Shown one piece after another: positions 50,960 through 59,573 of a stretch of DNA of 64,000 nucleotides. A program made the translations under genes and the position numbers. Source of the DNA: Synechococcus sp. MW101C3 (GTDB lineage Bacteria; Cyanobacteriota; Cyanobacteriia; PCC-6307; Cyanobiaceae); assembly GCF_002252635.1 (NCBI RefSeq), contig NZ_NQKX01000006.1:186001-250000 (forward strand), written 5' to 3'. Within the stretch, counting starts at the first letter, position 1; every line of letters starts with the position of its first letter. The notes under the pieces are model-generated. The model did no database searches, had not been told where the DNA came from, and saw nothing but the letters and a program-made list of their open reading frames with translations.

Positions 50960-51949
50960 ATGCGACATCTCCGGCCGATCCGCGCCCTGCCATTCCTGTC
51001 CGCGCTCGGCGTCGTTGCGGTGGGCGGGTCCCTTGCACCTCTCCATGCCCAAGGGGCGCTGTTCGGTGCCCGAGATGTGGCGCAGGAGCGCTTCGTGCTG
51101 GTGGCCGCGCCGATCGGGGACGGCAGTCGCGCCCAGCTCAACATCTATGAACAGGTCACCAACCGCCGTCCCTGCTTCGCTGTGTCCGGCGCCAATCCGG
51201 CCCGCGTCGATCCGTTGCTGGGCACCTTCGACTTCACCGGCATCTGCACCCGCTACATCGACGCCAACGGCTATTCGCTGCGGGTGGGTGACAACGATCT
51301 GGCCACCGTGTATCGGATCAGTGTGGTGCGCAGCGGCAACGACAACATCCTGCTGGCCACGCCGCACCGTGGCAAAACCGGCCCCGAGATGATCCTGGCT
51401 CGCACCAACGGCCAGGCCGCCGGCTTCCTTCAGTTCACACCGGAGCCGGGGTGGCGCCTGAAGCGCCGTCACTTCGGCACCCGTGCCCTCGGCCACGTCT
51501 ACATCTATCGCGATAACTGGCCGGGCGAAACAACGGCCGCCCCGGCCGGATCGGGTGCACCAGGGGGCACAGCTCCTGGCAGCACCGCTCCCGCCCCTGC
51601 GGGCCGTGGAACACCAGGGGCCACAACACCACAGCCCACGACCCCAGCCGCCCGCCCCACTTCCGCGCCTGCGGTCCCCGGCAGCAGCACTCCTCGAAGC
51701 ACTACCCCCAGCGCCACCGCTCCACGCACGGCGGTTCCCGGTGCAACGGCACCCGGTACCACGGCCCCTGCCACCACCGGGCCCAGCACCACAGCGCCCC
51801 GCACCACCGTCCCGCGTCCCTCATCGCCAGCGGGTGCTGCAGCACCGACCGGCTCAGCGCCCGCTACCGGTGCCACGCGCACCGCTGTTCCCCTGTCGCC
51901 GCCCCCGGTGGTTCCGCCGGCGCCAACCTCAGCACCGCGCACTCGGTGA
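50960..51949 (+). CDS. Secreted DUF3747 protein with Pro/Thr-rich tail
   Basis: A 329-residue protein. A signal peptide with Ala-rich core ends near residue 31 (LAPLHAQG). Residues about 35-185 match the cyanobacterial DUF3747 domain: FGARDVAQERFVLVAAP, CFAVSGANPARVDPLLGTFDFTGICTRYIDANGYSLRVG. Residues 190-329 are almost only Pro, Thr, Ala, Ser and Gly, a mucin-like disordered tail. It is likely exported to the periplasm or surface. Function unknown. Confidence 0.85.
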   Translation: MRHLRPIRALPFLSALGVVAVGGSLAPLHAQGALFGARDVAQERFVLVAAPIGDGSRAQLNIYEQVTNRRPCFAVSGANPARVDPLLGTFDFTGICTRYIDANGYSLRVGDNDLATVYRISVVRSGNDNILLATPHRGKTGPEMILARTNGQAAGFLQFTPEPGWRLKRRHFGTRALGHVYIYRDNWPGETTAAPAGSGAPGGTAPGSTAPAPAGRGTPGATTPQPTTPAARPTSAPAVPGSSTPRSTTPSATAPRTAVPGATAPGTTAPATTGPSTTAPRTTVPRPSSPAGAAAPTGSAPATGATRTAVPLSPPPVVPPAPTSAPRTR

Positions 51950-52005
51950 AGCCAGGGCGGAGGCAGTTGCTACATTGAGCAATCTCCAGCCCCACTGCGT
52001 GGTTC

Positions 52006-52176
52006 ATGACCCAGGTCACCGTCGGCGAAAATGAAGGCATCGAATCGGCGCTGCGCCGGTTCAAGCGTCAGGTGTCCAAGGCAGGGATCTTTGCCGACCT
52101 CAAGCGCCTGCGTCACCACGAAACCCCCACCGAGAAGTACAAGCGCAAGGCCCAGCAGCGCCGCCGCCGCCGCTGA
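52006..52176 (+). CDS. rpsU: 30S ribosomal protein S21
   Basis: A 56-residue basic protein, [20 protein letters not shown]..., with [33 protein letters not shown] and a poly-Arg tail, the S21 hallmark. The gene is too short for a usual 60-codon cutoff but the match is clear. It is followed by a terminator. Confidence 0.97.
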   Translation: MTQVTVGENEGIESALRRFKRQVSKAGIFADLKRLRHHETPTEKYKRKAQQRRRRR

Positions 52177-52230
52177 TCCAGCCGACCGCTCGGAACGCTC
52201 ACTGCCGCATTCCCAGCACCACGCCGGCTC

Positions 52231-52264
52231 AACCCTGCGGAACCTCTGTTCCGTGGGGTTTTCG
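52231..52264 (+). terminator. Terminator of rpsU
   Basis: AACCCTGCGGAAC, 4-nt loop, GTTCCGTGGGGTT then TTTCG. Stem of about 10 pairs with a short T-run. Confidence 0.75.
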
Positions 52265-52549
52265 TGTTTCCAGGAAACCTGGCCATCGGCTCGGTAGGTC
52301 CGGCTTCGTCGGTCCCGCGTCCTCAGCCCTGTGTCGTCAGCCCGGCTTTGTCAGCCGTGTGTTGTCCGTTCGGCGGCAGGTCCTATCCGGTCTCCGTCCC
52401 ATCCGCCCCGCGGCGGGGGCAGGGGTTCAGCCCGTTGGCCCGCTGAACCGGCTGGCCCGCTCCTCTCTGACTCGCCGCCTCATCCAGCCGATCGCCTGGC
52501 TGCCTGCGCTTGAGCGGGTAGTCCGCGGCGCTTTCCGACTGTCCATGGT
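52265..52549. other. Spacer with degenerate direct repeats
   Basis: Between the rpsU terminator and comM. No gene seen. Short words such as GTCGTCAGCC/TTTGTCAGCC and CGGCTTCGTC/CGGCTTTGTC recur, but irregularly. Confidence 0.5.
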
Positions 52550-54178
52550 TCAACCCGTGTCTCCCCGGACCTGCTGCTTGCCCCCACTCAGCAGCTGGTT
52601 GCCTCCACTCAGCAGCTGGTCGGCGCCGGTTTGTAGCTGATCGAAGGAGCGATAGGTGAGGGCTTCCGCCAGGTGGGAGGCCTGCACCTCGTTGCTGGCT
52701 TCGAGATCAGCGATCGTGCGCGCCACCCGCACCAGCCGTTCGGCTGAACGGGCCGAGAGCCGCCGCTGCCGGATCGCGCCGCGCCAGCGCTCCAGCGCCG
52801 CCGCCGACAACGCCAGATGCTGCCGAAGAGTCTCGCCCGTCAAGGCGCTGTTCGCTTGCCCTGCCGGGTTTCGCCGCGTCATCCGTTCGCGCGCCTGCCG
52901 CACCCGCTCCGCCACCGCCCCGCTGCTGGGCGGTGGGCTATGGCCGCCGCCCTCGCCGCTGGCGGCGGGGAGCCCCACCAGCTCATCAGCCTCCAGGCGC
53001 CGCATCACCACCTGAAGATCGATCCGATCCAGCAGTGGCCCCGACAGGCGCGCCCAGTAACGCTGGCGCACCCCTTCCGGGCATTGGCAGCTGCGCAGCG
53101 GATCGCCGAACCAGCCGCACGGGCAGGGATTGGTGGCCGCCACCAGCGCTATCCGGCAGGGGAAGCGGGTTCGCTGGCGCTGGCGGCTGATCCAGACCTC
53201 CCCCTCCTCCAGCGGCTCGCGCAGCTGATCGAGCACGGCCCGCTGGAATTCAGCCAGCTCGTCGAGAAACAGCACGCCGTGATGGGCCAGCGACAGTTCA
53301 CCCGGCCGCGGCAACGCCCCGCCTCCCACCAGGGCCGTGGCGGTGCAGCTGTGGTGGGGGGCGCGGAAGGGCCGCTGGCGGATCAGGCCCGCCTCGCCGC
53401 TCAGCAGACCTGCCACGGAGACCACCTGGGTGAGCTCGAGTGCTTCCTCCGGCGGCAGCGGTGGCAGCAGTCCCGGCAGGCGGCGGGCCAGCATCGTCTT
53501 GCCGCTGCCCGGAGGGCCCACCAGCAGCAGGTGATGGTGTCCGGCTGCGGCGATCTCCAGCGCCCGCCGGCCGTGGTGCTGCCCCCGCACATCGGCCAGA
53601 TCCGCCGCTGCCCCCTCGCCTGCCCCTACCGGCTTACCTGCGGCGGGCCGGCAGGGGCAGGCGAGGGCTGGATCCAAGAGCAGCTGGGCCACCTGCTGCA
53701 GCGTTTCGGCCGGCCACACCGTGAGCCCCTCCACCAGGGACGCCTCAGCGCCGTTGGCGGCCGGCACCACCAGGGCCCGCGCGCCGGCCTGCCTGGCGGC
53801 CAGGGCCAGGGCCAGCGTCCCGCGCCCAGGCCGCAGGGTGCCATCGAGGCCCAGCTCGCCGGTGCTCCAGACGCCGATCAGCCGCTGGGGATCAAGCTGG
53901 CCGCTGGCCAGCAGCACGCCCAGGGCGATCGGCAGATCGAAGGCGGGCCCCTCCTTGCGCAGGTCGGCTGGAGCCAGGCTCACGATCACCCGGGTGAGCG
54001 GGGGCCGGAAGCCGCTGTTGCGCAGCGCCGCCCGCACCCGCTCGCGGGATTCGCGGCCGGCGGTGTCGGAGAGGCCCACCAGCTGCAGGGCCGGCAGGCC
54101 CGGGGCGATGTCCACCTCCACCACCACCGGCGCCGCCTCCAGTCCCAGCAGGGCGGCGCTGTTGCAGCGTGCCAACAT
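52550..54178 (-). CDS. comM: YifB/ComM-family Mg-chelatase-like AAA ATPase
   Basis: A 542-residue protein. An N-terminal Lon-protease-like fold domain begins MLARCNSAALLGLEAAPVVVEVDIAPGLPALQLVGL; Walker A is LLVGPPGSGKTMLARRLPGLL (about residue 222), Walker B is GVLFLDELAEF, and NPCPCGWFGDP with clustered Cys follows. The homologue ComM is a branch-migration helicase for transformation in Vibrio and Acinetobacter; the function in cyanobacteria is unproven. The last 30 residues contain a repeated QLLSGGN/K unit, an unusual tail. Confidence 0.93.
   Translation of the reverse strand: MLARCNSAALLGLEAAPVVVEVDIAPGLPALQLVGLSDTAGRESRERVRAALRNSGFRPPLTRVIVSLAPADLRKEGPAFDLPIALGVLLASGQLDPQRLIGVWSTGELGLDGTLRPGRGTLALALAARQAGARALVVPAANGAEASLVEGLTVWPAETLQQVAQLLLDPALACPCRPAAGKPVGAGEGAAADLADVRGQHHGRRALEIAAAGHHHLLLVGPPGSGKTMLARRLPGLLPPLPPEEALELTQVVSVAGLLSGEAGLIRQRPFRAPHHSCTATALVGGGALPRPGELSLAHHGVLFLDELAEFQRAVLDQLREPLEEGEVWISRQRQRTRFPCRIALVAATNPCPCGWFGDPLRSCQCPEGVRQRYWARLSGPLLDRIDLQVVMRRLEADELVGLPAASGEGGGHSPPPSSGAVAERVRQARERMTRRNPAGQANSALTGETLRQHLALSAAALERWRGAIRQRRLSARSAERLVRVARTIADLEASNEVQASHLAEALTYRSFDQLQTGADQLLSGGNQLLSGGKQQVRGDTG
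52578..52619. repeat. Two 21-bp tandem repeats at the comM 3' end
   Basis: Units at 52578-52598 and 52599-52619 differ by one base (TTGCCCCCACTCAGCAGCTGG versus TTGCCTCCACTCAGCAGCTGG). They encode QLLSGG-type repeats in the ComM tail. Confidence 0.8.
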
Positions 54179-54234
54179 CGATCGGAAACCAGGGTCACCT
54201 CACCGGTTCCCGCCCTGTTCTGCCCTGTGGCGTC

Positions 54235-54594
54235 ATGGCCTCCAGCACCCCACCTGCGGCCGACACGATCTTCGGGCGGATCCTGCGCGGTGAGATCCCC
54301 TGCGATCAGGTCCACGCCGACGACCTCTGCCTGGCCTTCCGCGATGTGAACCCCCAGGCGCCGGTGCACGTGCTGGTGATCCCACGTGAACCCCTGGTGA
54401 ATCTCAATGCCGCAGGGGAGGAACACGAGGCCCTGCTGGGGCATCTGCTGCTGGTGGCCGCCAGGGTGGCCCGCCAGGAGGGGCTCACGGGGTGGCGCAC
54501 CGTCATCAACAACGGCGCCGAAGCCGGCCAGACCGTCTTTCACCTGCATGTGCATGTGATCGGTGGGCGTCCATTGCACTGGCCACCGGGCTGA
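54235..54594 (+). CDS. HIT-family nucleotide hydrolase
   Basis: A 119-residue HINT-type histidine triad protein: DTIFGRILRGEIPCDQVHADD, RDVNPQAPVHVLVIPREP and the catalytic VFHLHVHVIGGRPLHWPPG. Such proteins hydrolyse AMP-linked substrates such as adenosine phosphoramidate. The ATG at 54235 fits the family start. It is divergent from comM and 57 nt before the ABC transporter. Confidence 0.95.
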   Translation: MASSTPPAADTIFGRILRGEIPCDQVHADDLCLAFRDVNPQAPVHVLVIPREPLVNLNAAGEEHEALLGHLLLVAARVARQEGLTGWRTVINNGAEAGQTVFHLHVHVIGGRPLHWPPG

Positions 54595-54651
54595 CCGCCC
54601 CCTCCCACCGCTCCCTGCCAGCGGCGACAATGGGCGGACCTGTCACGGTCC

Positions 54652-56637
54652 ATGAGCTTCTTCAAGGCGTTCCGCGAGCAGCTCGGCAAGCTGCAGCGCC
54701 TGGCCCAGCCTTACTTCCTCCCGCTGGAGGAGAGCAGTTCCTGGCAATTCCTGCTGCTGGTGCTGTCCCTGCTTGCGGTGGTGGTGGGCGTCACCCTGCT
54801 GCTGCTCACCGGCTCGGTGGCCGCCGCGGGTGTGCTCATTCCCGATCTGCGCAGCCGCTTCTTGCCAGGGGTGCCCGAGCAGGTGGCCGCGCTCTGGACC
54901 GGCCCGATCGGTCCGGTAGTGATGGCCCTGTTCGCCGGCGGCCTGGCGGTGTTCAGCAGCTTCCGGGCGAAGCTGCGCCAGGGCCGCTGGCTTCCCTGGC
55001 TGTTGATCGGCGTGATCACGCTGTTGATCCTGGTGATCAACGGCATCAACGTGGGCATCAGCTTTGTGGCCCGCAACGTTGATAACGCCCTGGTGGCCTA
55101 CGACCAGGACGGCTTCTGGAAGATCGTGGCGATTTATGCCTTCTGCCTGGTGCTGGCTCTGCCGATCCGCGCCACGCAGAGCTACCTGATCCCCAAGCTT
55201 GGCCTGCTGTGGCGCGAGTGGTTGAGCGGTCGACTGCTCACCCGCTACCTCTCGAACCGCGCCTATTACATCCTCAATCCCAACGACGAATCCCTGCAGG
55301 AGATCGATAACCCTGACCAGCGGATTTCTCAGGACACTGCCAGCTTCACTGGCACCAGCTTGAGCGTCACGGTGGAGATCCTCTCCGCGCTGCTCACCTT
55401 CGTGAGCTTCATCATTGTGCTGTGGAGCATCAGCGTGAACCTCGCGCTGCTCCTGCTGGCCTATTCATTGGGGGGCACCGCACTGATCGTGTTCGCCAGC
55501 CGCAAGCTGGTGGCGTTGAACTATCAGCAGCTGAAGCTGGAGGCCGATTTCCGCTATGGCCTCGTTCACATCCGCGACAACGCCGAGTCGATTGCCTTCT
55601 ATCGCGGTGAGCAGCAGGAAGGCAAAGAGGCGGAGCGCCGGCTGAGTGGCGCGATCGTGAACTACAACAAGCTGATCGTGTGGGAGGCGCTGATCCAGGT
55701 GATCCAGCGCTCCTACGACTACTTCTCGCGCTTTCTGCCCTGGCTGGTGATCGCTCCGGTCTATTTCGCAAAGGAAGTTGATTTCGGCGTGTTCGGGCAG
55801 GCGAGCATCGCCTTCAGTCAGGTGTTGTTCTCGGTCAGTTACATCGTCAACAACATCGATCGCCTGGCGGCCTTTTCCGCGAGCATCAGCCGCCTGGAGG
55901 GCTTCCAGCTCAAGGTGGATGAGATCGGCAGCCAGGCCCGCGAACGCAGCTACCAGGATTCACTGCTGGCAGATGCCTCACACCAGACCATCCTCGTGAA
56001 GCATGCGGATCTGGTGCCACCCCACACCGACCGCCGCCTGATTCACGACATCAGCCTGGAGGTGGGCCCTGCTCAGCGGTTGCTGGTGGTGGGCCCCAGC
56101 GGCTGCGGCAAAACCTCGTTTCTGCGCATGGTGAGTGGCCTGTGGCCGGCTGCGGCCGGCACGGTGGAGCGGCCACCGCTGGCGGAGTTGTTGTTCATTC
56201 CCCAGAAGCCCTACATGATCCTGGGCAGCCTGCGGGAACAGCTCTGCTACCCCCAGCAGCCTGAGCGCTTCAGCGACGACCACCTGCGCAGCGTCCTGGA
56301 AGAGGTGCGCCTGCCGGAGCTGGTGCGCCGCTACCCCGACCTTGACATCAAGCAGGACTGGCCCCGCCTCCTCTCCCTCGGCGAGCAGCAGCGCCTGGCC
56401 TTCGCCCGGTTGCTGCTCAACTCGCCGCGGTTCGTGGTGCTCGATGAGGCCACCAGCGCCCTCGATGTGAACACCGAGAAGCATCTCTACAAGTTGCTCA
56501 CCGAGCGGGACATGGCCTTTGTGAGCGTGGGCCACCGCCCCACCCTGGCCGCCTTCCACGACACCGTGCTCGAACTGGATGGCCAGGGCGGCTGGCGCCT
56601 GCTGCCGGCCACCGGCTATGACTTCACTCGAACCTGA
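54652..56637 (+). CDS. ABC transporter, fused permease and ATPase (ABC_membrane_2/SbmA-type)
   Basis: A 661-residue half transporter. The N-terminal half has about six hydrophobic helices (first near residues 33-50) and the NPDQRISQD motif typical of the SbmA/BacA-like ABC_membrane_2 class. The C-terminal ATPase has Walker A VGPSGCGKTSFLR (about residue 482), signature LSLGEQQRLAFAR and Walker B RFVVLDEATSALD. Relatives transport peptides, acyl compounds or vitamin B12. The substrate here is unknown. Confidence 0.9.
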   Translation: MSFFKAFREQLGKLQRLAQPYFLPLEESSSWQFLLLVLSLLAVVVGVTLLLLTGSVAAAGVLIPDLRSRFLPGVPEQVAALWTGPIGPVVMALFAGGLAVFSSFRAKLRQGRWLPWLLIGVITLLILVINGINVGISFVARNVDNALVAYDQDGFWKIVAIYAFCLVLALPIRATQSYLIPKLGLLWREWLSGRLLTRYLSNRAYYILNPNDESLQEIDNPDQRISQDTASFTGTSLSVTVEILSALLTFVSFIIVLWSISVNLALLLLAYSLGGTALIVFASRKLVALNYQQLKLEADFRYGLVHIRDNAESIAFYRGEQQEGKEAERRLSGAIVNYNKLIVWEALIQVIQRSYDYFSRFLPWLVIAPVYFAKEVDFGVFGQASIAFSQVLFSVSYIVNNIDRLAAFSASISRLEGFQLKVDEIGSQARERSYQDSLLADASHQTILVKHADLVPPHTDRRLIHDISLEVGPAQRLLVVGPSGCGKTSFLRMVSGLWPAAAGTVERPPLAELLFIPQKPYMILGSLREQLCYPQQPERFSDDHLRSVLEEVRLPELVRRYPDLDIKQDWPRLLSLGEQQRLAFARLLLNSPRFVVLDEATSALDVNTEKHLYKLLTERDMAFVSVGHRPTLAAFHDTVLELDGQGGWRLLPATGYDFTRT

Positions 56638-56644
56638 ACGCCCC

Positions 56645-56872
56645 ATGCCCACCGATCCGGAACCCGCCACCGACCAGGCCACTGCTCAAGCGGCAGATCC
56701 CGCCGTGCCAGCTCCCACAAGCGCCACCACGGCCGATGCCCCTGCCTTCGGCTGGAGCGGTTATGCCGAACGGGTCAATGGCCGCTTCGCGATGATCGGC
56801 TTTGCCTCCGTGCTGCTGATCGAAGCCCTCAGCGGTGACACCTTCCTGCACTGGGCTGGCCTGGTGCCCTGA
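56645..56872 (+). CDS. High-light-inducible protein (Hlip)
   Basis: A 75-residue one-helix LHC-like protein. The chlorophyll-binding segment YAERVNGRFAMIGFASVLLIEALSG has the ExxNGRxAMIGF motif. The first 35 residues are a disordered Pro/Ala/Thr-rich extension. Hlips protect photosystem II assembly and bind chlorophyll and beta-carotene. It starts 7 nt after the ABC transporter stop. Confidence 0.93.
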   Translation: MPTDPEPATDQATAQAADPAVPAPTSATTADAPAFGWSGYAERVNGRFAMIGFASVLLIEALSGDTFLHWAGLVP

Positions 56873-56893
56873 GCCTGGCTTGGGGCAGGGTTC

Positions 56894-58399
56894 TCATGAG
56901 AACACATCCACCGATTTGAGCACCGATGGGGACCAGGGCAGGGGGTGATTGGTGCGAAAGAGCATGAAATCAGGAGATTGGTAGATCATGCGGAAGGATT
57001 GATCGGCCTTGAGTCGCCGTTGCAGCACGCGATCCTTCTTCGAATCGGAGCCATTCAGCAGAATGTAGTCGTAGTGCTGCAGGAACTTTGATGTCATGTA
57101 TCGCTCGCCATCACTGTGCAGGCGCTTGCTGATCACTCTTCGATGGGAGAGGTGGGGAGCGATGTCGATGGGAGCCAGAACTGCCGAGTCTGGCTGAATC
57201 AACGACACAACGCGATGGGCCTCTTCAATCCGCTCAAAAGACGAATGGTTCGTCATGATCCTGATGAACTTCGTTAACCCGAACATGCACAGGACAGCCC
57301 ACACAAGCAAAAGGCTGGATCGGATCTTCGGAAAGCCGTAGGTTCGCGAGGAAATCGCAAACAGAATGATGAACGGAACGATCGGCAAACTGTAATGGAG
57401 CATGAGCCCCTTGTGATTGGGGTGATCGCTCAGCAGATTCAGCAACAGCGCAGGAGTGGCACCCATCAGTTCGGGAAATGCCTTGATGTTGCTGGTGAAG
57501 ATGACAGGGAGAATCAGCAGGAACAGGTAGAAGGCATTCTCAACGGAGAACAGATGGCGAATCAGAACCATCGGGTTGAACAGGATGGTTGTGACCACCT
57601 CTTGGTGGGAATTACCGAGATAGCTGAAAAACCGGCCAATCCAGTCGTGCTTTATCACCCCACCCCCGAATGATGGGGTAACGACCGAAATGATCAGGGC
57701 AAGGTAGAGGGTGGACAGGCCCATCACCAACAGGCCTGTCCTGCGGTCCCGCCTGATCAGGAAGTAGGCACCAAGCCCGATGCATGTGAGCGCCAGGGCC
57801 TGCTTGCAGGCCAACACCACTCCGATCGCCAGAAGGGTCATCCAGAGATGGCCTCTCCGCTGGCTGTAGATGGCCAAGAAGAGAAATGGAATGGCAATGA
57901 TTTCGGGATGGAAGTCGGAAACACTTGCATTGATCACCACCGGATAGAGGAAGTAGATGAAGGCCATCAGCCTTGCGTCCTGATCGCTCAGTCGAAAATC
58001 TTTCGCGATCAGATAGACGATTGGCCCACTGATTGCCAGGCTGAATGCCTGAACGGCGAACAGCCACTGAACCGATGGATGAATCCTGTACAGCAAACTC
58101 AGGGGGTAGAAGATCCACGAGGCATGATCGCCAAGAATGTGAAAGCCCAGGTAAGAGGAGATCGGTGGCAATCCCTGGCTGATCAGGTACACAGCCTGAT
58201 CAAAGATGCCGAGGTCGAAGGCACTGGAAGAAAGGGTGTAATGGCGGTAGGAGGCGCTCAGGAAGAACACCACGAAGAGGGCCAGAGAGGCCAGCCACAG
58301 GCCACGCGGAACCTTCCGATCGGCACCGTTGACGCCAGCGGTGGTTCCGGCCCTGTTGCCCGGCGAGGGCGTTGATTCCATTCTTCTTGATTCGGTCAT
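56894..58399 (-). CDS. DUF2079 multi-pass membrane protein
   Basis: A 501-residue protein with about ten hydrophobic helices, matching DUF2079: YRHYTLSSSAFDLGIFDQAVYLIS, GFHILGDHASWIFYPLSLLYRI and SDFHPEIIAIPFLFLAIY. Such proteins resemble membrane glycosyltransferases of the GT-C type, with the acidic ALDLGIFDQ-like loop. The ATG at 58399 is chosen over an upstream start. GC is visibly lower than in the flanks, which suggests later acquisition (inference). A palindrome GTTCTCATGAGAAC covers its stop. Confidence 0.85.
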   Translation of the reverse strand: MTESRRMESTPSPGNRAGTTAGVNGADRKVPRGLWLASLALFVVFFLSASYRHYTLSSSAFDLGIFDQAVYLISQGLPPISSYLGFHILGDHASWIFYPLSLLYRIHPSVQWLFAVQAFSLAISGPIVYLIAKDFRLSDQDARLMAFIYFLYPVVINASVSDFHPEIIAIPFLFLAIYSQRRGHLWMTLLAIGVVLACKQALALTCIGLGAYFLIRRDRRTGLLVMGLSTLYLALIISVVTPSFGGGVIKHDWIGRFFSYLGNSHQEVVTTILFNPMVLIRHLFSVENAFYLFLLILPVIFTSNIKAFPELMGATPALLLNLLSDHPNHKGLMLHYSLPIVPFIILFAISSRTYGFPKIRSSLLLVWAVLCMFGLTKFIRIMTNHSSFERIEEAHRVVSLIQPDSAVLAPIDIAPHLSHRRVISKRLHSDGERYMTSKFLQHYDYILLNGSDSKKDRVLQRRLKADQSFRMIYQSPDFMLFRTNHPLPWSPSVLKSVDVFS

Positions 58400-58517
58400 G
58401 CCGTGCCCATCTCCTGCCTCAGCCATGCTTCCACAGCAGGTTGTGAGGGCCCCCACTCCGCCGTCGCACCTGCCTGATGACCCATGCCGGGGCCGGCCAT
58501 CGCGCCGGGTTTTCGGT

Positions 58518-59003
58518 TCATGGCAGCTCCAGCAGGTCCACCTGCCAGATCCCGCCGCGGCTCACCTCCACCGCCAGCTGGCGCCCATCGCTGCTGAGGC
58601 TCACCTGGCGCGGCACCCCCGCTGGATCCAGCGGCAGAGGCTGAAACCCCTGGATCGAGCGCCGGTACAGCCCCAGCTCGGTGCGGCCGTCCCGCTGCCG
58701 CACCACCGCCAGCCGCTCACCGCTCCCATCCACGCTGGCGCTCACCGGTTGGGCATCGGGGCGGTTCAGTCCCGGCACGGGAACCGGCCGGTTGGTCCGC
58801 AGATCGACCAGAACCACCTGCTCCCGGCCCTGGCGGCCGCTGATCAGGGCCAGCCACCCGCTGGCCAGGGACGGCTCACGCCCAGTGGCGCCGGCTTGCT
58901 CCAGGGCCTGGTTGATCGGTACCAGCGGCCGCAGGGGGGAGGCACTGCAGCCGGCCAGACCGACCAGCAGCAATCCAACAACCAGGGTCGGCGGCTTCCT
59001 CAT
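58518..59003 (-). CDS. TolB-like lipoprotein, copy 2
   Basis: A 161-residue protein with a lipobox, LLVGLAGC, at residues 12-19. After it come beta-propeller-like strands: GWLALISGRQGREQVVLVDL and VSLSSDGRQLAVEVSRGG (TolB-type SPDG repeats). Only about half a propeller is present. It overlaps the upstream paralogue gene by 4 nt (ATGA). Confidence 0.82.
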   Translation of the reverse strand: MRKPPTLVVGLLLVGLAGCSASPLRPLVPINQALEQAGATGREPSLASGWLALISGRQGREQVVLVDLRTNRPVPVPGLNRPDAQPVSASVDGSGERLAVVRQRDGRTELGLYRRSIQGFQPLPLDPAGVPRQVSLSSDGRQLAVEVSRGGIWQVDLLELP

Positions 59004-59560
59004 CGCCCCGGCACTGCCAGCCCGGGCGGCAGATCGGGTTCGAGCAGACCACTGAGATCGAACAGTTCCACCTGCCGCTGGCCGCCTCGCACCAACTGCA
59101 TGGCGAGGCGCCGGCCGTCCGGGGCCAGGCTGAGTCGCTCGGGCTCCTGGCCTCCCGGCAGGGGCAGGGGAATGCCACGGCCGTTGGCACGGTCCTCGAT
59201 CACCGCCAGGCGCCGCTCACCCCGCTGCACGATCACGGCCAGGTAGCGACCGTTCCAGCTCAACGACGGGGAGCTGTGGGGCTGCTGCCGCTGCAGGTGG
59301 CGCAGGGGAATCACTCTGCCGCTGAGCCGCTCCTGGAGCAGCACGGTGGTGCGCCCGCCGCGCTCCACCAGGCTGGCCAGCAGCCGGCCATCCCCGCTCA
59401 ATGCCGGCTCCTGGCGCGCCTCGGGTCCGAGGCCGGTGGAGGGGGCCGGCCGGCTGCTCGGGCCCAGCCCGCAGCCTGAGAGCCAGACCACCAGCTGCAG
59501 GGCCAATAGCCAGGGCACCCAGCGCAGGGGGCATGGCTGGCCCCAGCCCAGAGCTCTCAC
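59000..59560 (-). CDS. TolB-like lipoprotein, copy 1
   Basis: A 186-residue paralogue of the next gene. Its signal has VVWLSGC as lipobox (about residue 29) and strands with SPDG-like repeats: ALSGDGRLLASLVERGG, LSWNGRYLAVIVQRGERRLAVIEDR and LAPDGRRLAMQLVRGG. The GTG at 59560 was chosen from the frame; the long open frame upstream lies antisense-like over ycf66 and is not coding. The two lipoproteins look like a tandem duplication, co-translated. Confidence 0.8.
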   Translation of the reverse strand: MRALGWGQPCPLRWVPWLLALQLVVWLSGCGLGPSSRPAPSTGLGPEARQEPALSGDGRLLASLVERGGRTTVLLQERLSGRVIPLRHLQRQQPHSSPSLSWNGRYLAVIVQRGERRLAVIEDRANGRGIPLPLPGGQEPERLSLAPDGRRLAMQLVRGGQRQVELFDLSGLLEPDLPPGLAVPGR

Positions 59561-59573
59561 CGGTGGCTGGAGG

